Positions 1 through 12,512 of a stretch of DNA of 64,000 nt are shown here, piece after piece. Location of the stretch: the NCBI GenBank assembly GCA_021018815.1, contig JAITYX010000010.1, positions 2,790,001 to 2,854,000 on the forward strand, given 5' to 3'. A model generated the notes under the pieces. It did not search any database, was not told the DNA's origin, and saw only the letters and a list, made by a program, of their open reading frames with translations. Source of the DNA: Talinum fruticosum (taxonomy: Eukaryota; Streptophyta; Magnoliopsida; Caryophyllales; Talinaceae). Position 1 is the first letter of the stretch; each line of letters begins with the position of its first letter. Position numbers and translations under genes: made by a program.

Positions 1-1249
1 CAAATTGCTCCCTTAAACAACTCCTTACAAGTTTTTCCTAAGCTGAGAAATTCCCTTATCCGATCTAGTACTTCCTAACCGAGATAACCCTTACGAGTTA
101 AGGACAACCGAGCTGAGTTAACCCTTACGACTCGGTCAAGGGACCTTACTTAGAGAGTAAGAAAGAGAGTGTTTGTAAGCGAGTACAAGACCTTACAACT
201 TAGAAAGTTATTAAATACGGACTTGGAGTTGTACGTAGAAGATTGAGAATGAATACAATGGCTTTTGCTCAAGTCTTGAAAGTTGGCTTATATTTATAGG
301 TGACCAAGCAGCTTAGTCTGTTGTGTCCATCTTCCGACTGGAAGTCCTTTGTGACCATTGTAATGGATTTTTGAGTCACTCGGAAAATATCCGTCGAGAT
401 ATGAATGTTGGGCAACGGCTCTTGACTCCTTTGGAAATCCCAAAACCACTGGTGGTGTCTTGAAAAATAAGGTGGAAACCACCGTTGAGCTTAGTGTTGC
501 AGATTTCCAGTTTTGGAAACAAACAACCACGACACGATTGTGCGGGGCTAGGACAGAGGTGGAAAAAGCCTTGTCTGCTGCTGATTTGATGTTTTGAAGC
601 CCGTTACTTTTGCGAGTTCAAAATTAGGATAGCCTCGTTTGAATAACCTACAAAAGTAAATCAATTTGGTTTTCAAAGTATAAAATACTTTGGTCTAAGA
701 TTAGACACGAGATAATAACATAATTAAGATAATTAAATGACTAATCATCTAAGTTAGAAAAGGAATGGAAAATTCTAAGTCTAATATCCATGATAATCGA
801 AATTTCGTTTGAGTCGGTCTAGAAGATAATCAAGTCAAGTAGAAGATCGGAGTAAACAAACTTGATCTAGACTTAACAAGATTCAAAGTAAATAAGTCGA
901 CTTGGAATAGAGAATTAAAAGGGTAATTCCTGTAACATGAAGTCGGACTCGAGTTTATGTGCGTGAACAAAAGTGTTTGAACATGCGATATACCTGAGTG
1001 TTGAGTGACTCGGAACTGAGTGTGAAGAGGCATGTAGACGTAAGCTTTCCGAGTCGGTTAGTTAGTTAGAAACAATCGGAAACATATATAGTGGATTCTA
1101 TAACACTCGAGAGAAAATGCTATATTAGTCGAGAAAAGTTTCTAAGGCACATGGAATGACTTGGAATCAAAACTCTATAGGAGAAGAAGTCTTATACCTG
1201 ATTCCTCGATGGAACTCAGAAAAGTAAAAGTATAAAATCCGAGTCTTCA
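1..1249 (-). repeat. 3' LTR of Copia-1 (partial, cut by window start)
   Basis: Matches the other copia LTRs here (7854-9400, 3377-4911, 32145-33681) in reverse complement, from inside the R/U5 part at base 1 to the terminus ccgagtcttca at 1249, the complement of the LTR start TGAAGACTCGG. The first ~250 bases of the plus-strand end lie outside the window. Short frames inside it are LTR shadows. Confidence 0.85.
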
Positions 1250-1520
1250 TGTAGGAATAGACCTTAGTAACGAGTTCGGGTAGATGTAGTCACCGAAGTC
1301 GAGGTAATTGAAGATACCAGTTTTGAGAGATGGTTTGATCTAAGAGAAAGAGGTTTTGGAGAAGAATTTGTCGTCAATAAAAAATGTTGAGTGACCACGA
1401 CTTTTGAATCATCCGACGCAAGGGCTTTTCCCTTTTCTTAGGCAACCTCGGATCGAGTTGATTTAGTTCTAGCCTTTTTGTGGTCGAACCTCCTTCCATA
1501 GCTGAACCTCTTTTAGGCAT
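1250..1520 (-). pseudogene. Remnant of the copia extra ORF (Copia-1)
   Basis: Reading leftwards from an ATG complement at 1518-1520, the frame begins MPKRGS, the same start as the extra ORF of Copia-3 at 19503 (MPKRGSHPDF) and close to that of Copia-2 at 7054 (MPKEVP). Only about 270 bases survive before the sequence runs straight into the LTR at 1249, so most of the ORF and the polypurine tract are deleted. No function can be claimed for this stub. Confidence 0.6.
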
Positions 1521-2099
1521 ATTGAAAGAGATAGAGAATGTTTCGGACTAAAGAGAAAGTGAGTAAAGAGCATACATGAGTGATAAATAGAGAGAGAATT
1601 TGAGCACGAGAGAGATTAAGTGTAAGACCAAAGAAAACAAGAGTATGAGCAATAAGTAGGCAAAGTGAATGAATGAAATCGAAGTAGTGCTATTTATAGA
1701 ATAAATGCTTTCATTGAACAACCACCTTTCGACTCAACCTACCAAGCAACGGTTATCGAGACGGTTGAGTCTCCTAGTGAGCAACTACTAGTTTTCCAAG
1801 CAGCTTTCTTCGAACGACTGGTTCTTCTAACTATTCACATGACAGAGAGAGAAGAAAAGATTTTCAAAAACATTTATGAAATTCTCTATTGATTTAGAGA
1901 TTATCCCATAATTTTAATGTCCATTTTACTTATAAACCGAGTCTAACTCGGTGATCCGTCCGAGTGACTCAAAACACACTTAGAAAATTAATAACTCACA
2001 ACTTAGTCTCATTCTTTGTCACCTGATCCATTTCTTATTCACTCAAAGCATATATCAATCAATGAGAGCACAATAAGAATAACTTATTCATTAACTCGG
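1521..2099. other. Non-coding spacer between pol and extra ORF of Copia-1
   Basis: No convincing reading frame. The stretch aligns by eye with 7060-7560 (Copia-2) and with the complement of 18840-19500 (Copia-3), including a ctatttata box near 1690 and the conserved block around 1860-1920 next to the word catttttctc-like region. It is therefore the family's own spacer, possibly carrying the promoter or splice signals of the extra ORF (inference). Confidence 0.5.
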
Positions 2100-3376
2100 A
2101 TAATCATGCAATTAACATGCCAAGTTCATTCCTAATAAAGAAAAACTAATCATCACTTAGAGCTTTAGTAAATATATAAGCTAATTTAAATTTTGTAGGA
2201 ATAAACTCAAGTTTAATATCACCTTTCTCGGAAGGGTCTCTCGAGAAAATGATACCGACCTTATGTTTCTTTTTTAGTGTTGAACTAGATTCTTGGTGAT
2301 GCTGATTGCACTTTGATCATCACACTTGATTGGGATAGATATGAATGATAGTCCTAAATCCTTCAAGCGTTGCTTAATCTAGAGAATCCGAGCACAGCAA
2401 GCTCCAACTACAACGTACGCAGCCTTAATAGTTGATAAAGCGATTGAGTTTTGCTTCATTGAATGCCAGGAGATGAGTGATTGATCTAGAAATTTACATG
2501 CTCCTGATGTGCCACTTGTATCAACTTTGTATCCATCATAGTCAATATCCAAATATCCGAGTGAGGGTCGATTTGAGTCTTGCGAATACCGGAGACCAAG
2601 TGTCCGAGTTCGTAAAAGATATCCAAAATTCTCTTCACTGCAGGTGAGATGTGATTCCTTAGGATTAGCTTGAAATCTTGCACAAAGGCAAACACTAAAC
2701 ATGATATCTGCCCTACTAGATGTGAGATAAAGTAGAGATCTAATCACACCTTTGTAGATTTTCTAATCTATAACTTTACCTTTCTCATCCGAGTCTAGTT
2801 TTGTACTACTACTCATAGGTATTGCCGCATGCTTCACATCTTGTAGCTTGTACTTCTTTAATAACTCCTTGGTGTACTTTGATTGAGGGACATAGATGTC
2901 ATCCTTTTCTTACTTGATTTGCAATCCAAGGAAGAAAATGAGCTCTCTCATCATGCTCATTTGGAACTCCTGTCTCATTAACTCATAAAACTTTTGGCAC
3001 AGAGTTTCATTAGTAGCTCAAAATATAATGTCATCAACATAAATTTGAATGATAAGAAAATCATTCCCCTTGGTTTTTGTGAAAGGAGCTTTGTTAATAA
3101 GACTTGTTTTGAAATCATTTTGAACCAAGAAACCGCTTAGCATTTCATACCAAGTCTGTGCGAGCTTGTTTCAAACCATAAAGCCTTTTGCAACTTGAAA
3201 ACATGATTTAAAATTGGGAGTTTTCAAATCGAAGGGGTTGCTCAACATAAACTTCTTCTTGAATATAACCATTGAGAAATGCACATTTGACATCCATTTG
3301 GTAAAGCTCAATGTTCATGCTAGATGCAAAAGCTAAGAGAATTCCGATTGCCTCAATTCTAGCAACAAGTGCAAAG
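2100..3376 (-). pseudogene. Copia-1 pol, 3' half: reverse transcriptase C-terminus and RNase H
   Basis: Decayed polymerase end of Copia-1. The RNase H region lies at 2379-2747 with recognisable copia blocks such as GYKVD, SGACKFL, ISWHS and the altered block IKAAYV, where the family normally has AEAEY, so catalytic acidic residues look lost. The RT catalytic box YVDD is readable at 3030-3041. The frame carries several stops and shifts. The segment ends at 3376 because Copia-2 is inserted there; the rest of RT resumes at 33687. Confidence 0.82.
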
Positions 3377-4911
3377 TGAAGGTTTGCTCTTGGAGAGACT
3401 AAGTCATCCTAGAGGGGGTGAATAGGGTGATGGGAAATTTAAGCAAGTAATGAAAGAATAAAACTAGAGATGACTTCGTGGAGAGTCCGAGTCTAGATTG
3501 GACTCGGAAAAGTGCTAACTCAAAAAGTTACGTGGAAACCCTCCTGGGGCAGAAAACCACGGTCAATGCTAATCCAAGCACCAAGTCAAATCCACTATTT
3601 TGAATCCAAAAAATACAATAGAAAGACTCAATCGAAATTGCTTCCTTAGACAGTTCCTTACAAGATTTTCCTAGCCTCGAAATTACCTTATCCGATCTAG
3701 TACTTCCTAACCGAGGTAACCTTTATAGTTAGGGACAATCGAGCTGAGTTAACCCTTACAGCTCAGTCAAGGGACCTTACTCGAAAGTAAGAATGAATGT
3801 TTGTAAACCGATTACAAGACCTTACAACTCAGAAAGATATTAAGTACAAAGTTGGAGTTGTAAGTAAAAGATTGAGTATGAATAAAATGACTTTTTCTTA
3901 AGTGCATGTATTGATAGTTGGTTCAACAATCTTTAAGTCTTGAGAGTTGGCTTCTATTTATAGATAACCAAGCAAATTAGCCGTTGTGACTATCTTCTAA
4001 CTGGAAGTCCTTTGTGACCGTTGCAATGGATTTTCCGAGTTACTCGGAAAATATCCGTTGAGATGTGAATGTTGCACAACGGCTCTTGACTTCTTTGGAA
4101 GCCCAATCCACTAGTGGTATCTTTTAAGTAGGGTCGAAACCACCGTTGAGCTTGGCATTGTGAATTTCCAATTTTGGAAATAGACAACCCCGACACGAGT
4201 GTCCGGGCCTTGGTCAAATGTGGAAACAGACCTTGTCTGCTTGGTGATTTGACGTTTTGAAGCCAGGTTACTTTTGTAATTCAAAAATATGATAGCCTCG
4301 TTTGAATAACGTACAAAAGTAAATCAATTTGGTTCTCAAAGTATAAAATACTTTTGTCCAAGATTAGAAATAGATAATAATTTTAATTATGATAATTAAC
4401 TGTATAATTATCTCGAGTCAAAAAGAAATGGAATTTTTGAGTCTAATATCCATTATACTCAAATTCCATCCGAGTCGATCTAGAAGCAAAGCAAGCCGGA
4501 TAAATAACATCAGATTGGAAAGACTTGATCTAGACTGCCAATGTTCAAATCAAGCATGTTGACTTAGAAAGATGAATTAACACGAGTATTCCAATCAAAC
4601 TTAGATTATGAAGTCAAACCGATTTTATGCAAAATAGAATAAGTGTTTGAACATGTAATATATCCGAGTGTTGTCCGAGTGACTCGGAACTGTGTGTGAA
4701 ATGATAAACAAGAATATGCTTTTGAGTCGATCGAGTCAAAAGAGAATATATACGATATATTTTGTAACACTAAGAAAAGATGCTATATCACTCGGAAAAG
4801 CTATTAAAGTAGATAGAATGACTTTTAATCAAAACCTTATGAGAGATGAAATCTTATACCTGATCCCTTGATTGAACTCAGAATGATATATATGTAAGGT
4901 CCGAGTCTTCA
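3377..4911 (-). repeat. 3' LTR of Copia-2
   Basis: 1535 bp, from tgaaggtttgctc at 3377 to gagtcttca at 4911, that is TGAAG...CTTCA in inverted-terminal form. It pairs with the 1537-bp copy at 32145-33681 with obvious but limited divergence. Confidence 0.92.
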
Positions 4912-4924
4912 ATCTCCCCTTTTA
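4912..4924 (-). other. Polypurine tract of Copia-2
   Basis: On the minus strand the run taaaaggggagat directly precedes the 3' LTR. The same tract precedes the Copia-3 3' LTR at 21481-21493, so this is the plus-strand primer site for reverse transcription. Confidence 0.8.
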
Positions 4925-5436
4925 TGAAAGGCATTCCATACTTAGACATAAACTTTGTTAGTGATATAGATCTGGTTTTTCATCCTTTCTCAAGGAATAA
5001 GTCAGAAAAACATGATAGAATTGTGTAGAGAAAATACAGTGAATGAAACTTATATTCTATCGGAGCGAGATAAGCTGAGATTGCATAAAAAGAGCTAAAG
5101 TATCGGAGCAAGAAACTAATTGAGTATCGAGCAATGATAGACATAGTTGTCGAATCGGAGCAAAGAAAAAAATACTCGAGCAAGAAATTGAAACTTAGAA
5201 ATAATAAACTCGAAATAATTGCTTTAAGTAGTAAACTCGGAGATAGTGCAGCTCGGAAGGCGGATAGCAGGATTTTTAATGAAATTTCATTATAATTGAA
5301 GCTAAAGAGGGTGAGAGAAACTCCCCTAAATAAGACAAAAAATTTTCTAACTATTCTCCCCTTGCCTTTCAACAAAAACAAAAAGGGGAAGAATGTATAA
5401 AGTAGATACAGATTTGATGTCCGGACAAAATAATTA

Positions 5437-7054
5437 AGCGAAAAAAAATTTAAGATGGAGGAGATGGAGTAGTCCGAGTCGAGGTTGGTGGACGAGCGAG
5501 TGCGCCTTCGTTGATAAGATCCGGAAGATGTTGACGAGCGAGGCGGAGGCAACACCGCGATCTCTAGAATGGGCTCAGCACTAAGTGGCTGACCTAGAAC
5601 TAGGTCGTCCGGAGGCTCATCCTCTTGGAACTCGGCTGATGGATGTGTGTGCTTAGGCTAACCAGCTGGTGACTCGACCATGGTCAGCGGGGTCTTCGAC
5701 CCACTCGGACTCACTGTCCGAGCCGATCATTTCCGATTGAGGTTCTAGAGCACTTGGGCCCTTTGCTCCTGCTGTCCCTTTTTCTTCTTCGTCTCCCCTT
5801 CCTCGGATGGAGCTGCCTCAGCCATAGGCTCTTCTTCTTCTTCTTCTTCTTCTCCCCTTCCGAGGAGGATTTGGCTGGACTCGAGGATTCTTCAGAAGTG
5901 TCCGAGTCGACCGGATCCTAAGCCGCCTTAGATCATTGCTCCTGAAGGAGCTCGATCAGCTCCTCTCGCTCCTTAACTAGGGCCTTCATCTCGAGAAGCA
6001 CATCTTGCTGCTCTCCGATTTAGTATTAGGCGGTTTTCTAGTTAATGGTCATAGACTCGAAGGACAGTCTTGAATGACCGAAGGGTGTCCTTGAACTCAG
6101 TGGACACCGAGGAAAGCTTGTCCATGATAATAGAGGATAAGGTAGAAGAAAGCATCTATGAAACACCCGAGGTGGAGACACCACCAGGTGGAGGAGGTAG
6201 AGCAAGAGGGGATTGAGTCCGAGGCGGAGAAGGTGGCCTCGGTTCTAAGCTATGGACCCGGACGCCCGGTTCGGTCTCCCGGTATCCATACTCAAGAAGT
6301 TCTTTTTCGCCAACGACAATGGCAGCCTCGAAACCGCGTTAGGATCTAAGGGAAGAGGAACTTTGAACTGTTTGAAGACGAGGGTGAGAAGAGCCCCGAA
6401 AGGGAGTGGGGTGGTCTTCTTGTTTTGAGTCCGAGCGAGCACAGCCTACTATCTACTCGACTATAGTGGGAAAGAGGTCTACTTTGTATCCCTCTAGAGT
6501 GTCGTATAGAGCTTTGAGATGCTTGGAGTTGGGGTTCTCCTTGCTAGAATGTCTGTGAGAAGAAGGTTCTCATTAGCAGGAAACAAAGAAGGCGAGCTTC
6601 GATTTGAGTTAGGTCACGAGAGAAGTTTTTGCGTGGCCTAGGGAATTCTTTAGCGTACTTCTCAAAGAAATCATCAGCAACCTCGTTGAAATGTATGGGG
6701 TTGCTTGTTCAAGAACATACAAGATACTTTGAAAAGACGATGAAGAAGAGAAGTGTTAATGCGAACAGTGATGTTCGAACTCCGGAGGTGAGGATACCCT
6801 CGAGCTAGAAAGATTGGAATAGAAGTGAGAAACGAGTTTTGGGTAGATGAAATCACTGAAACAGAGGAAATTGTAAACCCCTATGGACTTTATGTGAGCC
6901 AACCACGAAAACTTAGTGGTCGGGAAGAATTTGTCATCCAACGTTAGGTGTTGAGTGACAAGAGGTTTGGAAGGAGTAGAGGGGCCTTCCTGGCTTTTGT
7001 GCGAGGTTTCTTGGTGGCGGAACCAAGAAAATAAGGGTGGGAACCTCTTTTGGC
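5437..7054 (-). pseudogene. Extra ORF between pol and 3' LTR of Copia-2 (plant-transposon-protein-like)
   Basis: Decayed counterpart of 19503-21131. The start MPKEVP is at 7054-7037; the blocks DDKFFPTTKFSW (near 6940-6900) and VYNFLCFSDF (near 6870-6840) follow in separate frames, so frameshifts are present. The distal part is Ser/Glu-rich with a run of gaagaa-type triplets near 5830-5860 and ends with an Arg/Ser-rich tail. The blocks resemble the putative plant transposon protein family found as an additional ORF in plant retrotransposons. SIRE-type copia elements are known to carry an extra 3' ORF, sometimes called env-like, but I see no signal peptide or transmembrane segment that would support an envelope role. 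Confidence 0.65.
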
Positions 7055-7559
7055 ATGTTTGTTGTTGAAAAGAGAGGAAAGAGATGAACTTTTGAAAGAG
7101 AGAGAGGGAGAGAAAGCTCGACGAGAGTAAGCGAACGAAAAAAAAATGAAAGAGTAGTACGAGAGAGAGCTGAGAGCAACAAAGCTTACATGAGATGTTC
7201 TTCTCTTAGCTTGAGAGTGACGTACGTTTCTTCGAATGCGAGAGCTTGTTTCGAGTTGGAGTAAGTGCGACAGTGAGAGTAAGTAAAGAGTAAAGTAACA
7301 AAATGAAGGAAAATAAATGCTATTTATAGAGAAAAATCATCTTTCAGTATTCGTTCGACTCGACTTCATCAACGGTCACCTTAACCGGTGTGACTGTTCT
7401 GCTCTCCAACAGTTAGAATTCCAGCGACTGTCTCTTAATGGCTAGTTGTCCGATCGATGCGCTGAGATAGAGAGAGAAAAATAGAGATTTTGAAAGAAAT
7501 TTTTGAAAGTCTCCACTGATCTAGAGATGATTTTAGAAGTTAGATGTCCAGTTTTCTCA
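7055..7559. other. Spacer between pol and extra ORF of Copia-2
   Basis: No supported gene. Purine-rich leader (gagagaga runs near 7100-7170) followed by a box ctatttataga at 7320-7330, which reads as TATAAATAG on the minus strand and could be a promoter for the extra ORF. It ends at the target site of the gypsy-type LTR at 7560. Confidence 0.5.
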
Positions 7560-7853
7560 AAATCTATAATGCCCCCAATCACCATTACTTAGTAATTCCT
7601 TAATTAGAGAATATTACGTAAGGTCGCAGCGGAAGATAACGACCAGAAGACGTTACTGTCGTCCTAAAAATAGGACAAGGCTAAACAAGTGAAATAAAAT
7701 ACCATTTGTGCATCCAATCGTTATATTTCCATTGGTCCTACTAGGGGTAATTGCTTATTGGCCAAGTAGCTAAGTCATCCCAAAATACAGTTCACTTGTT
7801 TAGAAACATAATGAATATACAACCTAGACTTTCGTCTATTCCATAAGATAATA

Positions 7854-9400
7854 TGAAGACTCGGACTTTATACTTACACTTTTCCGAGTTGCATCGAGGA
7901 ATCGGGTATAAGACTTCATCTCTTATAGGGTTTTGATTTCAAGTCATTCCATGTGCCTTAGAAGCCTTTCTAACTCTGAGTGTTATAGAAACTATTATAT
8001 ATGTTTATGCGTGACTCGATTGACTCGGAAATCATATGTACTCACCACTTCACACTCGGTTCCGAGTCACTCAACGCTCGAAATATCACATGTTCAAACA
8101 CTTTATTTCACGCACATAAACTCGAGTCCGACTTCATGTTACTCGGAATTACATTATTAATTTACTATTCCAAGTCGAGCATATTTAGTTTGAACTTTGT
8201 TTAGTCTAGATCAAGTTTGTTTACTCCGATCCTTTGGCTTGTTTATCTTCTAGATTGACTAAGATGGAATTTGAGTATCATGGATATTAGACTCGGAAAA
8301 TTCCATTCCTTTTCCGACTCGGATAATCAGTCACCTAATTATATTAATTATGTTATTATCTCGTGTCTAATCTTGGACCAAAGTATTTTATACTTTGAGA
8401 ACCAAATTGATTTACTTTTGTAGGTTATTCAAACGAGGCTATCCTAATTTTGAATTACAAAAGTAACCTAGCTTTAAAATGTCAAATCACCAGCAGACAA
8501 GGCTTTTTCCACCTCTAACCTAGCCCCGGACACTATGTCGGGGTTGTCCGTTTCCAAAACCGGAAATCTGCAACACTAAGCTCAACGGTGGTTTCCACCT
8601 TATTTTTCAAGACACCACTAGTGGTTTTGGGACTTCCAAAGGAGTCAAGAGCCGTTGCCCAACGTTCATATCTTAACGGATATTTTCCGAGTGACTAAGA
8701 AAATCCATTACAACGGTCACAGAGGACTTCTAGTCGGAAGATGGAGACAACGGCTAAGCCGCTTGGTCATCTATAAATAGAAGCCAACTTCCAAGACTTG
8801 TGTAAAAGTCATTGTATTCATTCTCAATCTTCGACTTACAACTCCAATTATGCATTTATTATTTGTCCGAGTTGTAAGGTCTTGTACTAAGTTACAAACA
8901 CTTTCTTTTTACTTTCCAAGTAAGGTCCCTTGACCGAGCCGTAAGGGTTTACTCAGCTCAGCTTGTCCCTAACTATAAGGGTGATCTCGGTTAGGAAGTA
9001 CTAGTTAAGATAAGGTAATTTCTAAGTCTAGGAAAAACTTGTACGGAGTGGTCTAAGTGAGCAACTCGGGTTGAGTCGATCTACTGAATTTTGTGGACTC
9101 AAAATAGTGGATTTGACTTCGTGCTTGGATTAGCACGGTCCGTGGTTTTCTGCCCCAGGAGGGTTTCCATGTACTTTTTGTGTTATTACTTTTCCGAGTG
9201 CATTATAAACTTAGACTGTTTCAAAGTTCTACTTAATCTGTTTCTTCACTCTTCACTGAATTCCGAGTTAGTACTTTTCGAGCTCATCCTTGACTCTCCC
9301 TCATCTCGCATTCATATCTATTTCAAATTTCAAGCAAATTTCATCATCACCCTATTCACCGCCCTCTAGGGTGACTTAGCCTCTCCCGAGTGAACCTTCA
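7854..9400 (+). repeat. 5' LTR of Copia-3
   Basis: 1547 bp from TGAAGACTCGGAC to GTGAACCTTCA. A TATAAATAG box lies at 8772-8780, with the R/U5 region behind it. Most differences from the 3' copy at 21494-24665 are point changes or indels at ccgag words. Confidence 0.95.
8772..8780 (+). promoter_or_regulatory. TATA box of the Copia-3 5' LTR
   Basis: TATAAATAG, conserved at the matching place in the other copia LTRs (for example CTATTTATAG at 32723-32732 for Copia-2 on the minus strand and in the solo LTR near 23347). Confidence 0.7.
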
Positions 9401-9402
9401 AT

Positions 9403-9414
9403 TGGTATCGAGTC
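9403..9414 (+). other. Primer binding site of Copia-3
   Basis: tggtatcgagtc, two bases after the LTR end. The usual Ty1/copia site complementary to initiator Met-tRNA is TGGTATCAGAGC; this is a shifted, degenerate form. Copia-2 has tggtatcgagcc at 32142-32131. Confidence 0.75.
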
Positions 9415-9459
9415 TAGCCTTTCGGAAAGGATCTAACCATCCAAAGGTTTAAAGATCGA

Positions 9460-10684
9460 ATGGCTCGTAACAACGGAGAGTTTGATGAAGGAAGATCTTC
9501 TAGCAGACCACCAAAGTTCAAAGGATCTAACTTCGTGCACTAGAAGAAACCCATGGAATGTTTTCTCGCTAGATCATGATGAGGATGTTTGGAACATCAT
9601 ACAAGGAGGCACCTACATTCCCATGAAGATGGAAGAAACAAGACTCGTACCCAAGACAAAGGCCGAGTTCACTCGCTGATGAAGCGGAGAAGTTCAAAAA
9701 GAACTTCGAGGCAATGAACATTCTGATGTGCGTCATCGGCTCGGACGAATACAACCGAGTGTCCGCTCGTGATACAGCCAAAGAAGTATGGGACACTTTG
9801 GTCAACACCTATGAAGGCACAAGCCGAGTCGGACAAGCGAAGATAAGCCAATATCTTCATAAGTATGAGCTATTCAAGATAGAGCTAGAAGAAAACATCA
9901 CTCGGATCATTCGCTTTATTGAGATTACCAACAATCTCAAATCTTTGGGTAAAAAGATTTCCCACGAGAAAATGCGCGAGAAGATACTCGAAGCCTACCC
10001 AAGAAAAGATGGGGTCCCAAAGTGATAGCTATCGAAGAGGCTCAAAACTTGTCTCTACTAAAGCCAGACAAACTCATAGGGAAGCTTCTCACCCATGAGA
10101 TCCACCTGGAAGAGGAGGATGCAGAGGTCAGCACCAAAAAGAACATTGCACCGAAAGCCTCGAAACCGAGAGAAGCGGATCCGAGTTCTTCGACTCGGAA
10201 GAGGATCCCATGGCACTTAGCGCTAAAGGCTTCAAGAGAATGATGAAGCACAAGAGATGGGATAAGAAGCCAAGAGAAGAGTTCTATAAGAAGGACAAGA
10301 AGGATAGAAAAGGTAAATACTCTTCCCCTTCAAAGTTATCTTTGACTAAGAATTCGGTTGTTTTGAATGTGGCAGCAAGGAACACATAGTCAAAGACTGT
10401 CCTAAGAGAAACGAGGGACGGAAGAAAGAAAATGGCTATGATGGCCACATGGAGTGACGAGGACTCATTAGAAGAGGATGAGGACTCGGATGACTCAAAG
10501 TGTCCGATTGCACTTTCGATTCGAAGTGGAAACAGAGTCGGACACGAATCAATCGGACAATGAAGAAGCAAATCCTCAAGAGGTAATTGAACACTTTCTC
10601 AAAGTTTCCAAAGTTGATTTAGCCAAGTATATTTTCACTTTGGAAGAGAAGTCCAATTCGATTCTTCTCATTTTAAAGAACAAC
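9460..10684 (+). pseudogene. Copia-3 gag (nucleocapsid polyprotein), 5' part
   Basis: ATG at 9460 (MARNNGEFDEG). UBN2-type copia Gag: PPKFKGSNF near the start, then DTAKEVWDTL, YEGTSRVGQAKI, IEITNNLKSLGKKI and IEEAQNLSLLKPDKLIGKL in order, with a CCHC zinc knuckle CFECGSKEHIVKDC at 10358-10399. Gag would package element RNA in cytoplasmic particles. The frame is broken: an in-frame stop near 9538 where a Trp codon is expected, and further shifts. A Glu/Asp-rich stretch follows the knuckle, and the gene is cut at 10684 by the CACTA transposon, resuming at 15052 in a coiled-coil region. Confidence 0.85.
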
Positions 10685-11060
10685 CACTACTACAAAACTA
10701 CTAAACAAATGACGGACATTAGCGACGGAAACATGTCCGTCGCCACATAGCGACGTGAATTAGCAACGAACTACGACTGAATCGCGCCATCTGTGTCGAC
10801 AGACGACGGAATTAGCGATGGACATAATAATCCGTCGTTAATTTATCATCGACGACGAATTTTCCGTCGCTATTCCGTCATCGAATTAAATAGCAACGGA
10901 ATATTCCATCGCTAACTATAGATTGATTTTTCAGATTTAAGAAAACCCAAAAAAATTAAACAAAATTTTATTAGTGTTTAGCGATGGAATAATCCGTCAT
11001 CGATCCGTCGATAAATTGAATTTGTTTTAGCGACGGACATTTCCATCGCTAAATCTGAAT
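10685..11060. repeat. CACTA left terminus and subterminal repeats
   Basis: Terminal CACTACTACAAAA followed by many copies of gcgacgga / tccgtcgc and degenerate forms (gcgatgga, ccgtcatcg) up to about 11050. They mirror those at 14730-15048. Confidence 0.85.
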
Positions 11061-11099
11061 AAATTCACATCCGGCTTTTCGGCCGATTGAATTCCCAAA

Positions 11100-11560
11100 G
11101 CAATGTGAGAGGGCGAGCGAGAGCGATTGCGGCGTTAGTGCCCAACACCGGTCGCCACCTCTATTCCCGCCGCCTGTTCCCCGCCATCGCCGCCTCTCCT
11201 TAAAGGACCATGCATGCCGATCGGCGAACGATAGTGAAGCAGCCGGCGAGCGCGAGGAATCGGGCAGACGCGAAGAAGGGCGAAACCGAGGCTAGGAAAG
11301 GGACACGAACGCGAAGGCGAGAGGGAGGCAGCTGGTGGGCGTGAGGACAGTGGCGCTGCCATCGCGTCGAGCGTGGTGGAAGGCGGCGGAACCACGGCAG
11401 GCAGCGAGGAAAGAGGAAGGGAAGGGAGAAACCGACCAAGCTAACTCTGAACTCGAGCAAGCCGTCAATCCCCGAATCGAGGTGGGTAGTCTTATACTCT
11501 AAACTATGAGTAATTTCGAAACCCAAATGAGTTTTTGTGATTATTGAATGTTTATGTGAT
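11100..11560 (+). repeat. GC-rich segment shared with a gypsy LTR (inside CACTA)
   Basis: Very GC-rich block followed by gaatcgaggtgggtagtc and tatactctaaactat (11470-11510). The reverse complement of 55600-55860, inside the solo LTR 53126-56311, has the same words in the same order, including gagaaaccgaccaagc. The CACTA element therefore carries a piece of gypsy LTR, or both copied the same source. The similarity may extend weakly to about 12100. The overlapping minus-strand frames here are low-complexity Pro/Arg/Ser sequence and not supported genes. Confidence 0.65.
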
Positions 11561-12512
11561 AGAACGAAGCTAGGAGATTGTTAGAACTAAATTAGGTTAT
11601 GAGAAAATCGAATGGAATTGCTAGAGTTTGAATAAGAAAACTGAAGGAGCTTAGTAGTTGAATGGGGCTGAGTTGAGATACTGAGAGTTTAGAAGGTTTA
11701 GGTTGTGTAGGTGTAAAGAGTATTATGAAAATCTCAAATGGCACTTAAGGACAAAGAAGTGGTAGATTGGGTACAAATTGCGAATCGATGCTTCAGCTTA
11801 AACCCTAGAGACTTCCTAAGTTCTTGCACTCGGAAGATAACAATGCGTATTGGGAAATGATGATTTGAGTATAAAGAGGGACATGACTTCATCTTGATCG
11901 ACGCATAATCAAGGTAGGGAAACAAGACTAGAGACCCGAAGAAAAGAAGGTGTGTTCAAGTTGGAAAAGGCTATAGAAAGGAGAATAAGAGACTTGATGT
12001 GTAATATGCATTAAGGATGAGGAAAGGTAGGGTCTTATGGAACCATGATGGAATGATGCTATTGATAATTTTAATAGAATAATTGATAAGGAGGGAAATG
12101 ACAATGTCCAGTTAGGTGAGCCGTGATTCTCTAAGTGTCATCAAACTTTAGGTTCTATTATCATATTGTCAAATATGCAAATTAATTTCATTCTTCTTTA
12201 TCCTATACCAGTACTATAGTCTTTCGGAATGGGAGTCTCTAGGAATGAGTATTCTATTCTATCATGTGACATAAATGTTGCAATTTTGTCATGATCTTGT
12301 TATGATCTTTGGTTGGTTAATTTGAGGAAAGTTAAAGTTGCAATGCCAAATTTTCCTTTCCCAATGGACAACCTCCCTTTTTTTGGGGGAGGGGGAAAGG
12401 GGAGGAGTAATACAAATGGCAGCCTCCTCTTCTCCGGCGAAAAAGAGAAACATATATATTTTTTAAAGTCTTCACCGAGTGTTGAACCTTCATATTTTTT
12501 ATTTGTTTGCAG

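Noticed and set aside
5820..5870. Trinucleotide microsatellite (tct)n
   Set aside because: It is the Glu-rich coding run of the extra ORF, present at the matching place in Copia-3 (20700-20735).
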